In this document: one piece after another, positions 1 through 8,196 of the stretch
Numbering within the stretch: position 1 is the stretch's first letter
Layout: each line of letters begins with the position of its first letter
Assembly (NCBI RefSeq): GCF_030646155.1
Contig: NZ_JAUTDN010000005.1
Location: forward strand, 62,001-126,000
Source of the DNA: Conexibacter sp. CPCC 205762
Lineage (GTDB): Bacteria; Actinomycetota; Thermoleophilia; Solirubrobacterales; Solirubrobacteraceae
Direction: 5' to 3'
DNA length: 64,000 nucleotides
The notes under the pieces: generated by a model
What the model saw: only the letters and a program-made list of their open reading frames with translations
Database searches by the model: none
What the model was told of the DNA's origin: nothing
Made by a program: the position numbers and the translations under genes

Positions 1-947
1 TGCTTGACGCACGCCAGCACCGCCCCGCCGAGCGCCAGCAGCGCCGGGATCCAGCCGAGCCCCCAGCTGAAGACCCAGAGGTAGTAGACGATCCCGTTGT
101 CCTCGGTCAGGCCGAGCTTCGCCAGCTCGTCGCCGCCGGCCAGCTCGCGCTGTCTGCCGACCCCGGCGCGGAACTCGTGGTAGCTGAGCAGCGCGTGCGG
201 GTTCGCGATCAGGAAGCCGGCGCCGGCCGCGAAGCAGGCGAGCGCGCCGGCCGCGAGCAGGTGCGCGAAGCCCTGCCGCTCCGCGCGGGTGCGGATCAGC
301 GCCGCCGTCAGCAGCGGCAGCAGGACTATTCCGGCGGTGTACTTGGTGCCGGCGGCGAGGCCGACCGCGAGCCCGCCCAGCAGCAGCCACCAGATCCCGC
401 CGCCGCGGCCGCTGCCGGTCGCGATCAGCGCGGCGCAGACGAGCGCCAGCGTCGCCGGCGCCAGCGACGGCACGTCGTTGAGCGCCAGGTGGCTGTAGAA
501 GACCGGCAGGAACGCGACCGCGCCGAGTGCCGCCGCCAGCAGCCCGACGCGGCGGTCCGAGAACAGCCGGCTGCCGAGCAGCGCGACGAGCCAGACCCAG
601 ACCGTCCCCAGCAGCGCGACGGTGACGCGCGCGACCAGGAAGACCTCGCTCGGATGCTCGACGTAGGCGCGCGCGATCGCCTCGCGGCCGCCGAACCAGA
701 CGGCGTAGACGACGTACAGCAGCTCGGTGTAGCCGGGCGGGTTGAGGAAGTAGCGCGGATCCAGCCCATGGCCGAAGAACCCGATCGCAACCGGGACGAA
801 ATGGCCTTCCTCGTCGATGTTGTAAGAGAACGGCAGGCCGTGCCCGATCCCCCACACGCGCAGTCCGAACGCGCCCAGGAGCACCGCGATCAGGGCCGCC
901 GAAAGCCGATCGAACCGCAGTCGCGGCCGGCGTGCGTGGCGTTCCAT
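1..947 (-). CDS. GT-C/GT39-type membrane glycosyltransferase, C-terminus beyond window
   Basis: The reading frame is open from an ATG at 947 to the left edge, so only the first 315 residues are visible. They alternate hydrophobic helices with short loops. An acidic IDEEGHF motif (about residues 44-50) lies in the first extracytoplasmic loop, where polyprenyl-phosphate-dependent GT-C enzymes carry their catalytic acid. A GTKYTAG segment around residue 200 is typical of the GT39/ArnT-like family. These enzymes move sugars from lipid-linked donors outside the membrane; donor and acceptor here are unknown. It is divergent from the GT2 gene at 1040, with 92 bp between them, and probably belongs to the same surface-glycan locus. 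Confidence 0.8.
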   Translation of the reverse strand, partial: MERHARRPRLRFDRLSAALIAVLLGAFGLRVWGIGHGLPFSYNIDEEGHFVPVAIGFFGHGLDPRYFLNPPGYTELLYVVYAVWFGGREAIARAYVEHPSEVFLVARVTVALLGTVWVWLVALLGSRLFSDRRVGLLAAALGAVAFLPVFYSHLALNDVPSLAPATLALVCAALIATGSGRGGGIWWLLLGGLAVGLAAGTKYTAGIVLLPLLTAALIRTRAERQGFAHLLAAGALACFAAGAGFLIANPHALLSYHEFRAGVGRQRELAGGDELAKLGLTEDNGIVYYLWVFSWGLGWIPALLALGGAVLACVK

Positions 948-1039
948 CCGGTCCTTTGGGATACTGCGGCGCGAGTCTACGGCACCGGCCGTCGGTCATC
1001 CTTCGACGCGGCCCGCGCCCACGGTGCCCGGAGTCCCCC

Positions 1040-2086
1040 ATGAAGCTGATCATCCAGATCCCCTGTAAAGACGAGGAAGAGCACCTTCCCGCGACGCTCG
1101 CCGACCTGCCCAGATCGATCCCGGGCATCGACGTGATCGAGACGCTCGTGATCGACGACGGCTCGACCGATCGCACGATCGAGGTCGCGCGCGAGCACGG
1201 CGTCGACCACATCGTCAAGCTGACCAACAACAAGGGCCTGGCGGCCGGCTTCCAGGCCGGGCTCGACGCCTGTCTCAAGCTCGGCGCCGACGTCGTCGTC
1301 AACACCGACGCCGACAACCAGTACTTCGGCGGCGACATCCCGAAGCTGGTCGCGCCGATCCTCGCCGGCAGCGCCGACATGGTGATCGGCGACCGCGACG
1401 TCGCGTCGATCGCGCACTTCTCGCCGCTGAAGGTCTCGCTGCAGAAGCTCGGCTCGTGGGTCGTGCGCCAGGCCTCCTCGACGAGAGTGCCCGACACGAC
1501 CTCCGGCTTCCGCGCCTACAACCGCGAGGCGGCGCTGCAGCTCGTCGTCGTGTCGAAGTTCACCTACACGCTCGAGACGATCATCCAGGCCGGCAGACAG
1601 CTGGTCGCGATCGACGACGTGAAGATCAGAACGAACCCGAAGACGCGCGAGTCGCGTCTGTTCCCGTCGATGGGCGCCTACGTCCGCCGCAACTCGATCT
1701 CGATCTTCCGCATCTACGCGCAGTACGAGCCGCTGCGCGTCTTCTGGACCGCCGGCACGATCGTCGGCGTGCTCGCGCTCGCCGTCTGGGCGCGCTTCCT
1801 CGTCTCCTGGATACAGGGCGAGGGCGCCGGTCACGTGCAGTCGCTGATCCTCGGCTCGGTCCTCTTCACCGCCACGATGCTGCTGTTCGCGCTCGGCGTG
1901 ATCGGCGACCTGCTCGCCGCCCAGCGCACGCTGTCGCAGCGGACCTTCGAGCGTGTCCGCCGGATCGAGCTGCAGCTCGGCATCCCCCCGTCCCATTACG
2001 AGCCGGGCGCACCGAAGGCGCCCGCCGGCGAGCGCCCTGACGGCGACTCCGGCGAGACCGGCGAGCGAAAGGCAATCGAGGTATGA
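1040..2086 (+). CDS. Family 2 glycosyltransferase with two C-terminal membrane helices (DPM/GtrB-like)
   Basis: The product is 348 residues. A GT-A fold occupies the N-terminal part: IPCKDEEEHL near residue 7, DDGSTD at 39-44 (nucleotide binding) and NTDADNQY at 88-95 (the DxD-type metal site). Two hydrophobic helices follow at about 234-257 and 268-292. This is the layout of polyprenyl-phosphate sugar synthases that make donors for GT-C enzymes such as the divergent neighbour. The ATG at 1040 starts the conserved fold exactly; the frame extends further upstream but with non-conserved residues. Its stop overlaps the next start (ATGA). Confidence 0.88.
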   Translation: MKLIIQIPCKDEEEHLPATLADLPRSIPGIDVIETLVIDDGSTDRTIEVAREHGVDHIVKLTNNKGLAAGFQAGLDACLKLGADVVVNTDADNQYFGGDIPKLVAPILAGSADMVIGDRDVASIAHFSPLKVSLQKLGSWVVRQASSTRVPDTTSGFRAYNREAALQLVVVSKFTYTLETIIQAGRQLVAIDDVKIRTNPKTRESRLFPSMGAYVRRNSISIFRIYAQYEPLRVFWTAGTIVGVLALAVWARFLVSWIQGEGAGHVQSLILGSVLFTATMLLFALGVIGDLLAAQRTLSQRTFERVRRIELQLGIPPSHYEPGAPKAPAGERPDGDSGETGERKAIEV

Positions 2087-2712
2087 GCACCACGTCCGCG
2101 GCCGCGCCTGAAGACGTCCCCACCGGCAACACCTTCGACAAGTACGGCTCGACGAACCCCGTCGTGCGCCGGCTGATGTCGAACTTCGAGCGGACGCTCG
2201 GCGAGCTGTTCCTGCAGGCGGCGCCCAGCTCGGTGCTCGACGTCGGCTGCGGCGAGGGCGTGCTGACGCACCAGTGGGCGCTGGCGCTCGGCGACAAGCG
2301 GATCGTCGGCATCGACCTCGACGACCCGAAGCTGCTGGCCGAGCAGGCGACGCGCACCGCGCCGAACCTCGAGTACCGCGTGATGAAGGCCGAGAACATG
2401 CCGTTCGCGGACGACGAGTTCGGCCTCGCGAGCGCGATCGAGGTGCTCGAGCACGTGCCCGATCCGGCCCACACGGTCGCCGAGATGGCGCGCGTGGCGA
2501 AGGACAATCTGCTCGTCTCGGTCCCGCGCGAGCCGCTCTGGCGCGGTCTCAACATGGCCCGCGGCGCGTACCTGAAGGAGCTCGGCAACACGCCCGGGCA
2601 CGTCAACCACTGGTCCAAGAGCTCGTTCGTGAAGCTGCTGTCGCGGCACGGCGACGTGATCGAGGCGAAGAGCCCGTTCCCGTGGACGATGCTGCTCGTG
2701 AAGCTCCGGTAG
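2083..2712 (+). CDS. Class I SAM-dependent methyltransferase (Methyltransf_11 type)
   Basis: The product is 209 residues. VLDVGCGEGV at 51-60 is the glycine-rich SAM-binding motif I. GIDLDDP near 77 is the acidic end of strand 2, and EVLEHVPDP near 120-128 is the motif IV region of this family. The start codon overlaps the stop of the GT2 gene by four bases, so the two are probably translationally coupled. Together with the flanking transferases and flippase it likely methylates a lipid-linked sugar or related intermediate. The substrate cannot be read from the sequence. Confidence 0.85.
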   Translation: MSTTSAAAPEDVPTGNTFDKYGSTNPVVRRLMSNFERTLGELFLQAAPSSVLDVGCGEGVLTHQWALALGDKRIVGIDLDDPKLLAEQATRTAPNLEYRVMKAENMPFADDEFGLASAIEVLEHVPDPAHTVAEMARVAKDNLLVSVPREPLWRGLNMARGAYLKELGNTPGHVNHWSKSSFVKLLSRHGDVIEAKSPFPWTMLLVKLR

Positions 2713-2715
2713 CGC

Positions 2716-4080
2716 TTGTCCGTTTCAGAGCGCGCTGAGGGAGGCGGCCGCGGTGGCCGGAACGGCCGCCTGCTGCTGACCGCCGGGATCGCCTCCACGG
2801 GCGCGCTCTCGTTCCTCTACCTCGCGCTCGCCTCGCGTGAGCTGAGCCCGACCGACTACGGCCACGTCAGCCTGCTGTGGTCGATCGCGTTCGTGATCCT
2901 GTCGGTGATCTACCGGCCGATCGAGCAGCTGCTCTCGCGCACGATCGCCGACCGCCGCGCGCGCGGGATCGCGCAGCACTCGCTGCGCACGCCGGCGCTG
3001 ATCCAGGCCGGCTTCGCGCTGATCTTCCTCGTCGTCGCGCTGATCCTGCGCACGACGATCGAGGACGACCTCTTCGGCGGCAACGCGTCGCTCTACTGGA
3101 TCCTCGTGATCGCCGTGCTGGCGTACGCGGGCAGCTACTTCGCGCGCGGCTGGCTGGCCGGCCACGAGCGCTTCGCCGGCTACGGCGGGCTGGTGCTGCT
3201 GGAGTCGACCTCGCGCTTCCTCTTCGCCGTCGCCGCGGTCGCCGGGATCACGTCGGGCCAGACGGCGATCGCGGTCGGGATCGCGGTCGCGCCGTTCGTC
3301 TCGATGGTCGTCGTGCCGTTCGCGATCCGGCGGATGGCGCGCGGGCAGGCGCCGGTCGGCGCGGGCGGGGACGCCGCCGACGCGCTCCACGACGTGGCGG
3401 TGCTCGACGCGGCCGGCGAGGGCCCGGCGCATGCGGAGATCGAGGAGGCCTCGGCCGACCTGTCGCTGCGCCACGGCACCGGCTTCGCGATCGCCGTCTT
3501 CGCGATCATGCTGGCCGAGCAGACGCTGATGAACGCCGCGGTGCTGATCGTCGAGCACACGTCCGGGCCGGAGCTGGCCGGCTTCGTCTTCAACGTGCTG
3601 CTGATCGTGCGTGCGCCGCTGCAGCTGTTCCAGGCGGTGCAGACCTCGATCCTCCCCCACCTGACCGCGCTCGACGCGCGCGAGAACACGCAGGCGTTCG
3701 CGAGAGCGATCCGCACGACCGTGCTCGCGATCGCCGCCTTCGCCGGCACCTGCGCGATCGCGCTGGCGGCGATCGGCCCGTGGGCGATGGAGCTGCTGCT
3801 GGGCGACAAGGGCTTCAGCTACGAGCGCGGCGGCCTCGTCCTGGTCGCGCTCGGGATGGGCTTCCACCTCGTCGCCGGCACCCTCAACCAGGCCGCCCTC
3901 GCCCGCAGACGCGCCCCGCTCGCGGCGGTCGCCTGGCTCCTCTCCGCGGCGCTGTTCGTCGCCTGGGTCGCCTCCCCCGTCGTCAGCGACGAGGTGATGC
4001 GCGTCGAGACCGGCTACTTCGGCGCCGCTCTGATCCTCAGCTGCCTGCTGTTCGGCCTCTACCGCCGCCCGGCGGACTGA
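2716..4080 (+). CDS. Polysaccharide/lipid-linked oligosaccharide flippase-like membrane protein
   Basis: The product is 454 residues with about 12 hydrophobic segments and the N-terminal pattern of Wzx/MurJ-superfamily exporters (AGIASTGALSFLYLALASR, then TDYGHVSLLWS). The only plausible start is a TTG at 2716, three bases after the methyltransferase stop; no in-frame ATG or GTG lies closer to the first helix. A hydrophilic stretch around residues 210-250 rich in Ala, Asp and Glu separates two membrane halves. The gene ends the surface-glycan cluster and is followed by a strong hairpin. The likely role is flipping a polyprenyl-linked glycan made by the upstream enzymes. Confidence 0.8.
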   Translation: MSVSERAEGGGRGGRNGRLLLTAGIASTGALSFLYLALASRELSPTDYGHVSLLWSIAFVILSVIYRPIEQLLSRTIADRRARGIAQHSLRTPALIQAGFALIFLVVALILRTTIEDDLFGGNASLYWILVIAVLAYAGSYFARGWLAGHERFAGYGGLVLLESTSRFLFAVAAVAGITSGQTAIAVGIAVAPFVSMVVVPFAIRRMARGQAPVGAGGDAADALHDVAVLDAAGEGPAHAEIEEASADLSLRHGTGFAIAVFAIMLAEQTLMNAAVLIVEHTSGPELAGFVFNVLLIVRAPLQLFQAVQTSILPHLTALDARENTQAFARAIRTTVLAIAAFAGTCAIALAAIGPWAMELLLGDKGFSYERGGLVLVALGMGFHLVAGTLNQAALARRRAPLAAVAWLLSAALFVAWVASPVVSDEVMRVETGYFGAALILSCLLFGLYRRPAD

Positions 4081-4085
4081 CACCG

Positions 4086-4117
4086 CCCGGCGACGGCGCA
4101 GCTGCGCCGCCGCCGGG
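4086..4117. terminator. Bidirectional terminator hairpin between convergent genes
   Basis: A 16-bp arm at 4086-4101 is followed with no spacer by its complement at 4102-4117, with one A/C mismatch. The centre is CAG-CTG. It fills nearly all of the 43-bp gap between the flippase stop (4080) and the convergent FtsX permease stop (4124). No T-tract follows, as is common in high-GC actinobacteria. Confidence 0.6.
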
Positions 4118-4123
4118 GCGGGA

Positions 4124-6682
4124 TCACTCGTACGCCAGCGCTCTCAGCACGTCGAGCTTGGCGGCGCGACGGGCTGGGAGGACGGCGGCCAGGACGCCGG
4201 CGACTGCGGCCAGGACCAGCAGGATGACCAGCGTCAGTATCGGGATCGAGAGGGCGAAGCCCTCGGACTTCAGCGGGATCGTCACGAGGACCGCGAAGAT
4301 CACGCCGAGGACGACACCGAGGACCGCGCCGATCAGGGCGGTGATGACCGACTCGTAGCGGACGATCTGGCGCACCTGGCGGCGTGAGGTGCCGATCGCG
4401 CGCAGCATCCCCAGCTCGCGCGTGCGCTCGTGGATCGAGAGCACGAGCGTGTTGACGATGCCGAACAGCGAGACGATCACCGACAGCGACAGCAGCACGT
4501 AGACGAGCGTGATCAGCTGGTCGATCTGGCCCGCCTGTCTGTCGACGAAGCCCTGCTTGGTCAGCACCTCGACCGTCGGGTAGTCGGCCGAGATCGTTCT
4601 GTCGGCGACCTTCTGGACCGCGTCGGCGTTCTCGCCGGCCCGCGTCGTCGCGACGACGAACGCGTCTCTGGTCTGGTTGAAGCTCGTCGCCAGCGTCTCG
4701 TTGGCGAGCGTCACGTCGGCCAGCAGGCCGGAGTCGTCGTCGTAGATGCCGGTGACCTCGATCGGCACTCTCTCGCCGGTCGGCGTCAGCACCTCGAAGC
4801 TGCTCCCCACTCTCAACGAGTGGTCGGAGGCGTAGCCCTTGGAGACGACCGCTCTGCCGCCGCCGAGCGCTCTCAGCAGCTCGTCCGAGCCGTCCTTCCA
4901 GCCGACCGTGAAGACGTCGCCGACGGTCGCCGGGTCGACGCCGGAGATCTGCACCTTGTCGCCGCCGTCGACGACCTGGCCGACGCCGAAGCGGACCGGC
5001 GAGACGACGCCGACGCCCGGCACGTCCGCGAGCGTTCTCGAGGCGCTCTGCGGCACCGGCTGGAAGGTCTCGCTCTGCACGACGAGATCGCCCTTCAGCC
5101 CCTTGTTGACGGCGTCGTCGATCGACGCCTTCAGGCCGGAGGCGAAGATCGCGACGAACGCGACCAGCGTCACGCCGATCATCAGCGCCGACGCTGTCGA
5201 GGCGGTGCGGCGCGGCTCGCGCGCCGAGTTCTCGCGCGCCAGCCGGCCGCTGACGCCGAAGGCCTTCTCCAGCGGCCCGCCGACGAGCAGCGACAGCGGT
5301 CTGACGACGTGCGAGGCGAGCAGCCCGACGCCGACGAAGACGACCGCCGCGCCGATCCCGATCAGCGCCGCGCTCTGCGTCGCGGAGCCGCCGCCGAAGA
5401 GGCCGAGGCAGATCAGCACGGCGCCGATCGCGGCGACCGCGATCGACAGCGGCGTGCGCAGCCGGCCGGTTCTGCCGCGCGTCAGCGAGGCGGCGTCCTG
5501 CAGCGCGGCGATCGGCGGCACGCGCGTCGCGCGCAGCGCCGGGCCGGCGGCCGACAGCACCGTCACGACCGTGCCGATCAGCAGCGAGACGATCACCGTG
5601 CGCGGCTCGACCGGCAGGCCGGCCGTCGGCAGCTCGGCGCCGAACGAGCTGAACAGCCCGCGCAGGCCGAGCGCGATCACGATCCCGAAGCCGAGGCCGA
5701 TCACGGCCGCGACGAGCCCGACGACGAACGCTTCGCCGAGCACCGCCCGCAGCACCTGCCGGCGCGAGGCGCCGATCATCCGCAGCAGCGCGAACTCGCG
5801 CATCCGCTGCGCGACGGTGATCGAGTAGGTGTTGACGATCAGAAAGGCGCCGACGAACAGCGCGATCGCGGCGAACGCCAGCAGGAAGGTTCTGAGGAAG
5901 CCGAGCTGGTCCTGCAGGTCGGAGGCCTGCGAGCGCGCCTCCTGCTCGCCCGTGCGGACGGTGAACAGCTCGCGCGGGAGCGCGGCCCGCACTCTCGCCG
6001 CGAGCGCGTCGTCGCTGACGCCCTGGTCGGCGACGATGTCGATCGAGTCGTACTCGCCTCTCTGGCCGAGCAGCTCCTGCGCGACCGGCGTCTGCACGAT
6101 CGCCAGCATCGCGCCGGCGATCGTGTCCTTGTCGCCGAACTTGGCGATGCCGACCAGTCTGAAGTCGCGCGCCGGGCCGTCGGCCGACACCTTGACCGTG
6201 TCGCCGAGCTTGAAGTCGCCCTTGTCGGCGGTGCTCTTGGTGACCGACACCTCGTCGGGCGCCGTCGGCTCGTGGCCCTCGACGTAGTTGAGCGGCGTCA
6301 GCTCTCTCGGCGTCTCGCCGTTGAGGATCATCGGCGCTCCACCGCCGCTGATCAGCGGATCTCTGCCGTCCTTCGTGTAGATGACGGCCTCCGACGAGCT
6401 GACCGTGCCGACCGCGAGTCTCACGCCCGGGACCGCCTGCGCCGCGCTGACCGCTCTGTCGGACAGCTGCACGTTGCCGGCGCCGGAGAACTGCTCGCGC
6501 GGCGTGACGCTGACGTCGATGTTCTCGTTCGCGGTCTGGAAGACGTCGTCGAAGGCGTTGTTCATCGAGTCGGTGACGACGTACGTGCCTGCGACGAGCC
6601 CGACGCCGAGCACGACCGCGAACATCGTCAGCGCCGTTCGCAGCTTGCGCGAGACGAGCCCGCGCAGGGAGAGCGACAGCAT
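4124..6682 (-). CDS. MacB/FtsX-family ABC transporter permease
   Basis: The product is 852 residues. A first helix near residues 15-35 is followed by a large extracytoplasmic MacB_PCD-like domain. Then come two FtsX domains of paired helices, near 265-390 and 730-850, each with a conserved cytoplasmic box (ALLRMIGASRRQV and GMLRAIGTSRRQV). This duplicated layout is that of mechanotransmission permeases, which act with a separate ATPase on lipids, peptides or antibiotics at the membrane. The ATPase gene lies just upstream and its TGA shares a base with this ATG (TGATG). The gene is unusually rich in AGA arginine codons; I read at least 19 in frame. Confidence 0.88.
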   Translation of the reverse strand: MLSLSLRGLVSRKLRTALTMFAVVLGVGLVAGTYVVTDSMNNAFDDVFQTANENIDVSVTPREQFSGAGNVQLSDRAVSAAQAVPGVRLAVGTVSSSEAVIYTKDGRDPLISGGGAPMILNGETPRELTPLNYVEGHEPTAPDEVSVTKSTADKGDFKLGDTVKVSADGPARDFRLVGIAKFGDKDTIAGAMLAIVQTPVAQELLGQRGEYDSIDIVADQGVSDDALAARVRAALPRELFTVRTGEQEARSQASDLQDQLGFLRTFLLAFAAIALFVGAFLIVNTYSITVAQRMREFALLRMIGASRRQVLRAVLGEAFVVGLVAAVIGLGFGIVIALGLRGLFSSFGAELPTAGLPVEPRTVIVSLLIGTVVTVLSAAGPALRATRVPPIAALQDAASLTRGRTGRLRTPLSIAVAAIGAVLICLGLFGGGSATQSAALIGIGAAVVFVGVGLLASHVVRPLSLLVGGPLEKAFGVSGRLARENSAREPRRTASTASALMIGVTLVAFVAIFASGLKASIDDAVNKGLKGDLVVQSETFQPVPQSASRTLADVPGVGVVSPVRFGVGQVVDGGDKVQISGVDPATVGDVFTVGWKDGSDELLRALGGGRAVVSKGYASDHSLRVGSSFEVLTPTGERVPIEVTGIYDDDSGLLADVTLANETLATSFNQTRDAFVVATTRAGENADAVQKVADRTISADYPTVEVLTKQGFVDRQAGQIDQLITLVYVLLSLSVIVSLFGIVNTLVLSIHERTRELGMLRAIGTSRRQVRQIVRYESVITALIGAVLGVVLGVIFAVLVTIPLKSEGFALSIPILTLVILLVLAAVAGVLAAVLPARRAAKLDVLRALAYE

Positions 6683-7410
6683 CAGGCGACCGTCCGCATC
6701 AGGTCGAGCACGTCGTCGGTCGTGCCGGCTTCGCCGTCATGGACGATCTGGCCGTCGGCGAGCACGACGATGCGGTCGGCGACCGAGGCGGCGTGCGCGT
6801 CGTGGGTGACCATCACGACCGTCTGCCCGAGCTCGTCGACCGAGCGCCGCAGCAGCCCCAGCACCTCGCCGGAGGACTGCGAGTCGAGGTTGCCGGTCGG
6901 CTCGTCGGCGAAGACGACGGCCGGCTTGGAGATCAGCGCGCGGGCGACCGCGACGCGCTGCTGCTGGCCGCCCGACAGCTCCGACGGGTGGTGCGTGCGG
7001 CGGTGGCCGAGGCCGACCGTCTCTATCAGCGTCTCCAGCCACTGCTCGTCGGGCTTGCGGCCGGCGATCTTCAGCGGCAGCGTGATGTTCTCCTCCGCCG
7101 TCAGCACCGGCAGCAGGTTGAACGACTGGAAGATGAAGCCGATCTTGTCGCGCCGCAGCTGCGTCAGCTTCTTGTCGTCGAGGTTCGCCAGCTCGGTGCC
7201 GTCGATCACGACCGAGCCGGAGGTCGGCGTGTCGAGCCCGGCGAGGATGTGCATCAGCGTCGACTTGCCGGAGCCCGACGGCCCCATCACGGCCGTGAAC
7301 GCGCCCGGCGGCAGCTCCAGCGTGACGCCGGCGAGGGCATCGACGGCGGCCTCGCCTTGGCCGAAGCGACGGCGCAGGTCGACGGCGGTGACGATCGGGG
7401 GCACGTTCAC
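6682..7410 (-). CDS. ABC transporter ATP-binding protein (MacB/LolD type)
   Basis: It carries Walker A (GPSGSGKST), the LSGGQQQRVAVARAL signature, Walker B with FADEPTGNLD, and the VTHD switch histidine. This is the MacB/LolD/FtsE class that pairs with FtsX permeases. I place the start at the GTG at 7410 (243 codons with stop): AAAGGAA lies about 11 bases upstream and the conserved sequence begins there. An ATG at 7461 would add 17 non-conserved residues, and a second GTG lies two codons in. It is co-oriented with the upstream kinase/regulator genes, so this transporter is probably their target. Confidence 0.88.
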   Translation of the reverse strand: MNVPPIVTAVDLRRRFGQGEAAVDALAGVTLELPPGAFTAVMGPSGSGKSTLMHILAGLDTPTSGSVVIDGTELANLDDKKLTQLRRDKIGFIFQSFNLLPVLTAEENITLPLKIAGRKPDEQWLETLIETVGLGHRRTHHPSELSGGQQQRVAVARALISKPAVVFADEPTGNLDSQSSGEVLGLLRRSVDELGQTVVMVTHDAHAASVADRIVVLADGQIVHDGEAGTTDDVLDLMRTVA

Positions 7411-7505
7411 GGGGATGGGGTTCCTTTCGAGTTCAGGACAGTCGGGTTGGATGCTGCCCACAGCCTGGCGTCCGCCGAACCTGGCGGGAATCCGGATGGC
7501 CCGTG

Positions 7506-8174
7506 TCAGCCGCTACGGCTACCCGCACCACCGGCGCCGACGTAGCGCAGCACCGCGAGCACGCGGCGGTGGTCCTGCTGGGCGGGTGCGAGGTCGAGCT
7601 TGCCGAAGATGCTCGTGACGTGCTTCTCGACGGCCCGCTCGGTGACGACCAGCTCGGCCGCGATCGCGCTGTTGGAGCGGCCCTCGGCCATCAGCCCCAG
7701 CACCTCGCGCTCGCGCGGCGTCAGCGCCTCCAGCGGATCGTCGCGGCGACGCCGCCCGAGCAGCTGCGCGACGACCTCGGGATCGAGTGCCGAGCCGCCG
7801 TCGCAGACGCGCGCGACCGCGTCGACGAACCGCTCGACGTCGGCGACGCGATCCTTCAGCAGGTAGCCGACGCCGGCCGCGCCGCCGCCGATCAGCTCGT
7901 GCGCGTAGCGCTCCTCGACGTACTGCGACAGCACCAGCACCGCCGTCTCCGGCACGCGCTCGCGCAGCTCCAGCGCCGCTCTGAGGCCGTCGTCGGTGTT
8001 GGTCGGCGGCATCCGCACGTCGACGATCGCGATGTCGGGCTTGTGCGCCGCGACCTTGCGGACGAGGTCGACGGCGTCGCCGGCCTGGCCGACGACCTCG
8101 TGGCCGGCGTCCTCCAGCAGCCGCGCGATCCCCTCGCGCAGCAGCACGCTGTCCTCCGCGATCACGACGCGCAC
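7506..8174 (-). CDS. NarL/LuxR-family response regulator
   Basis: The product is 222 residues. An N-terminal receiver starts MRVVIAEDSVLLREG and has the phospho-acceptor Asp in AIVDVRMPP near residue 50. A C-terminal LuxR helix-turn-helix contains LTPREREVLGLMAEGRSN and AVEKHVTSIFGKL. The start is the GTG at 8174, with AAGGGG upstream in the 22-base gap after the kinase. It should be phosphorylated by the kinase at 8197-9987 and act on a nearby promoter, plausibly that of the downstream ABC genes. Confidence 0.9.
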   Translation of the reverse strand: MRVVIAEDSVLLREGIARLLEDAGHEVVGQAGDAVDLVRKVAAHKPDIAIVDVRMPPTNTDDGLRAALELRERVPETAVLVLSQYVEERYAHELIGGGAAGVGYLLKDRVADVERFVDAVARVCDGGSALDPEVVAQLLGRRRRDDPLEALTPREREVLGLMAEGRSNSAIAAELVVTERAVEKHVTSIFGKLDLAPAQQDHRRVLAVLRYVGAGGAGSRSG

Positions 8175-8196
8175 GGCGCCGCCCCTTCGATGTCGG

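Noticed and set aside
4430-7618. A 1062-codon plus-strand open frame
   Set aside because: It lies opposite the FtsX permease and its ATPase and has the low-complexity composition of an antisense shadow.
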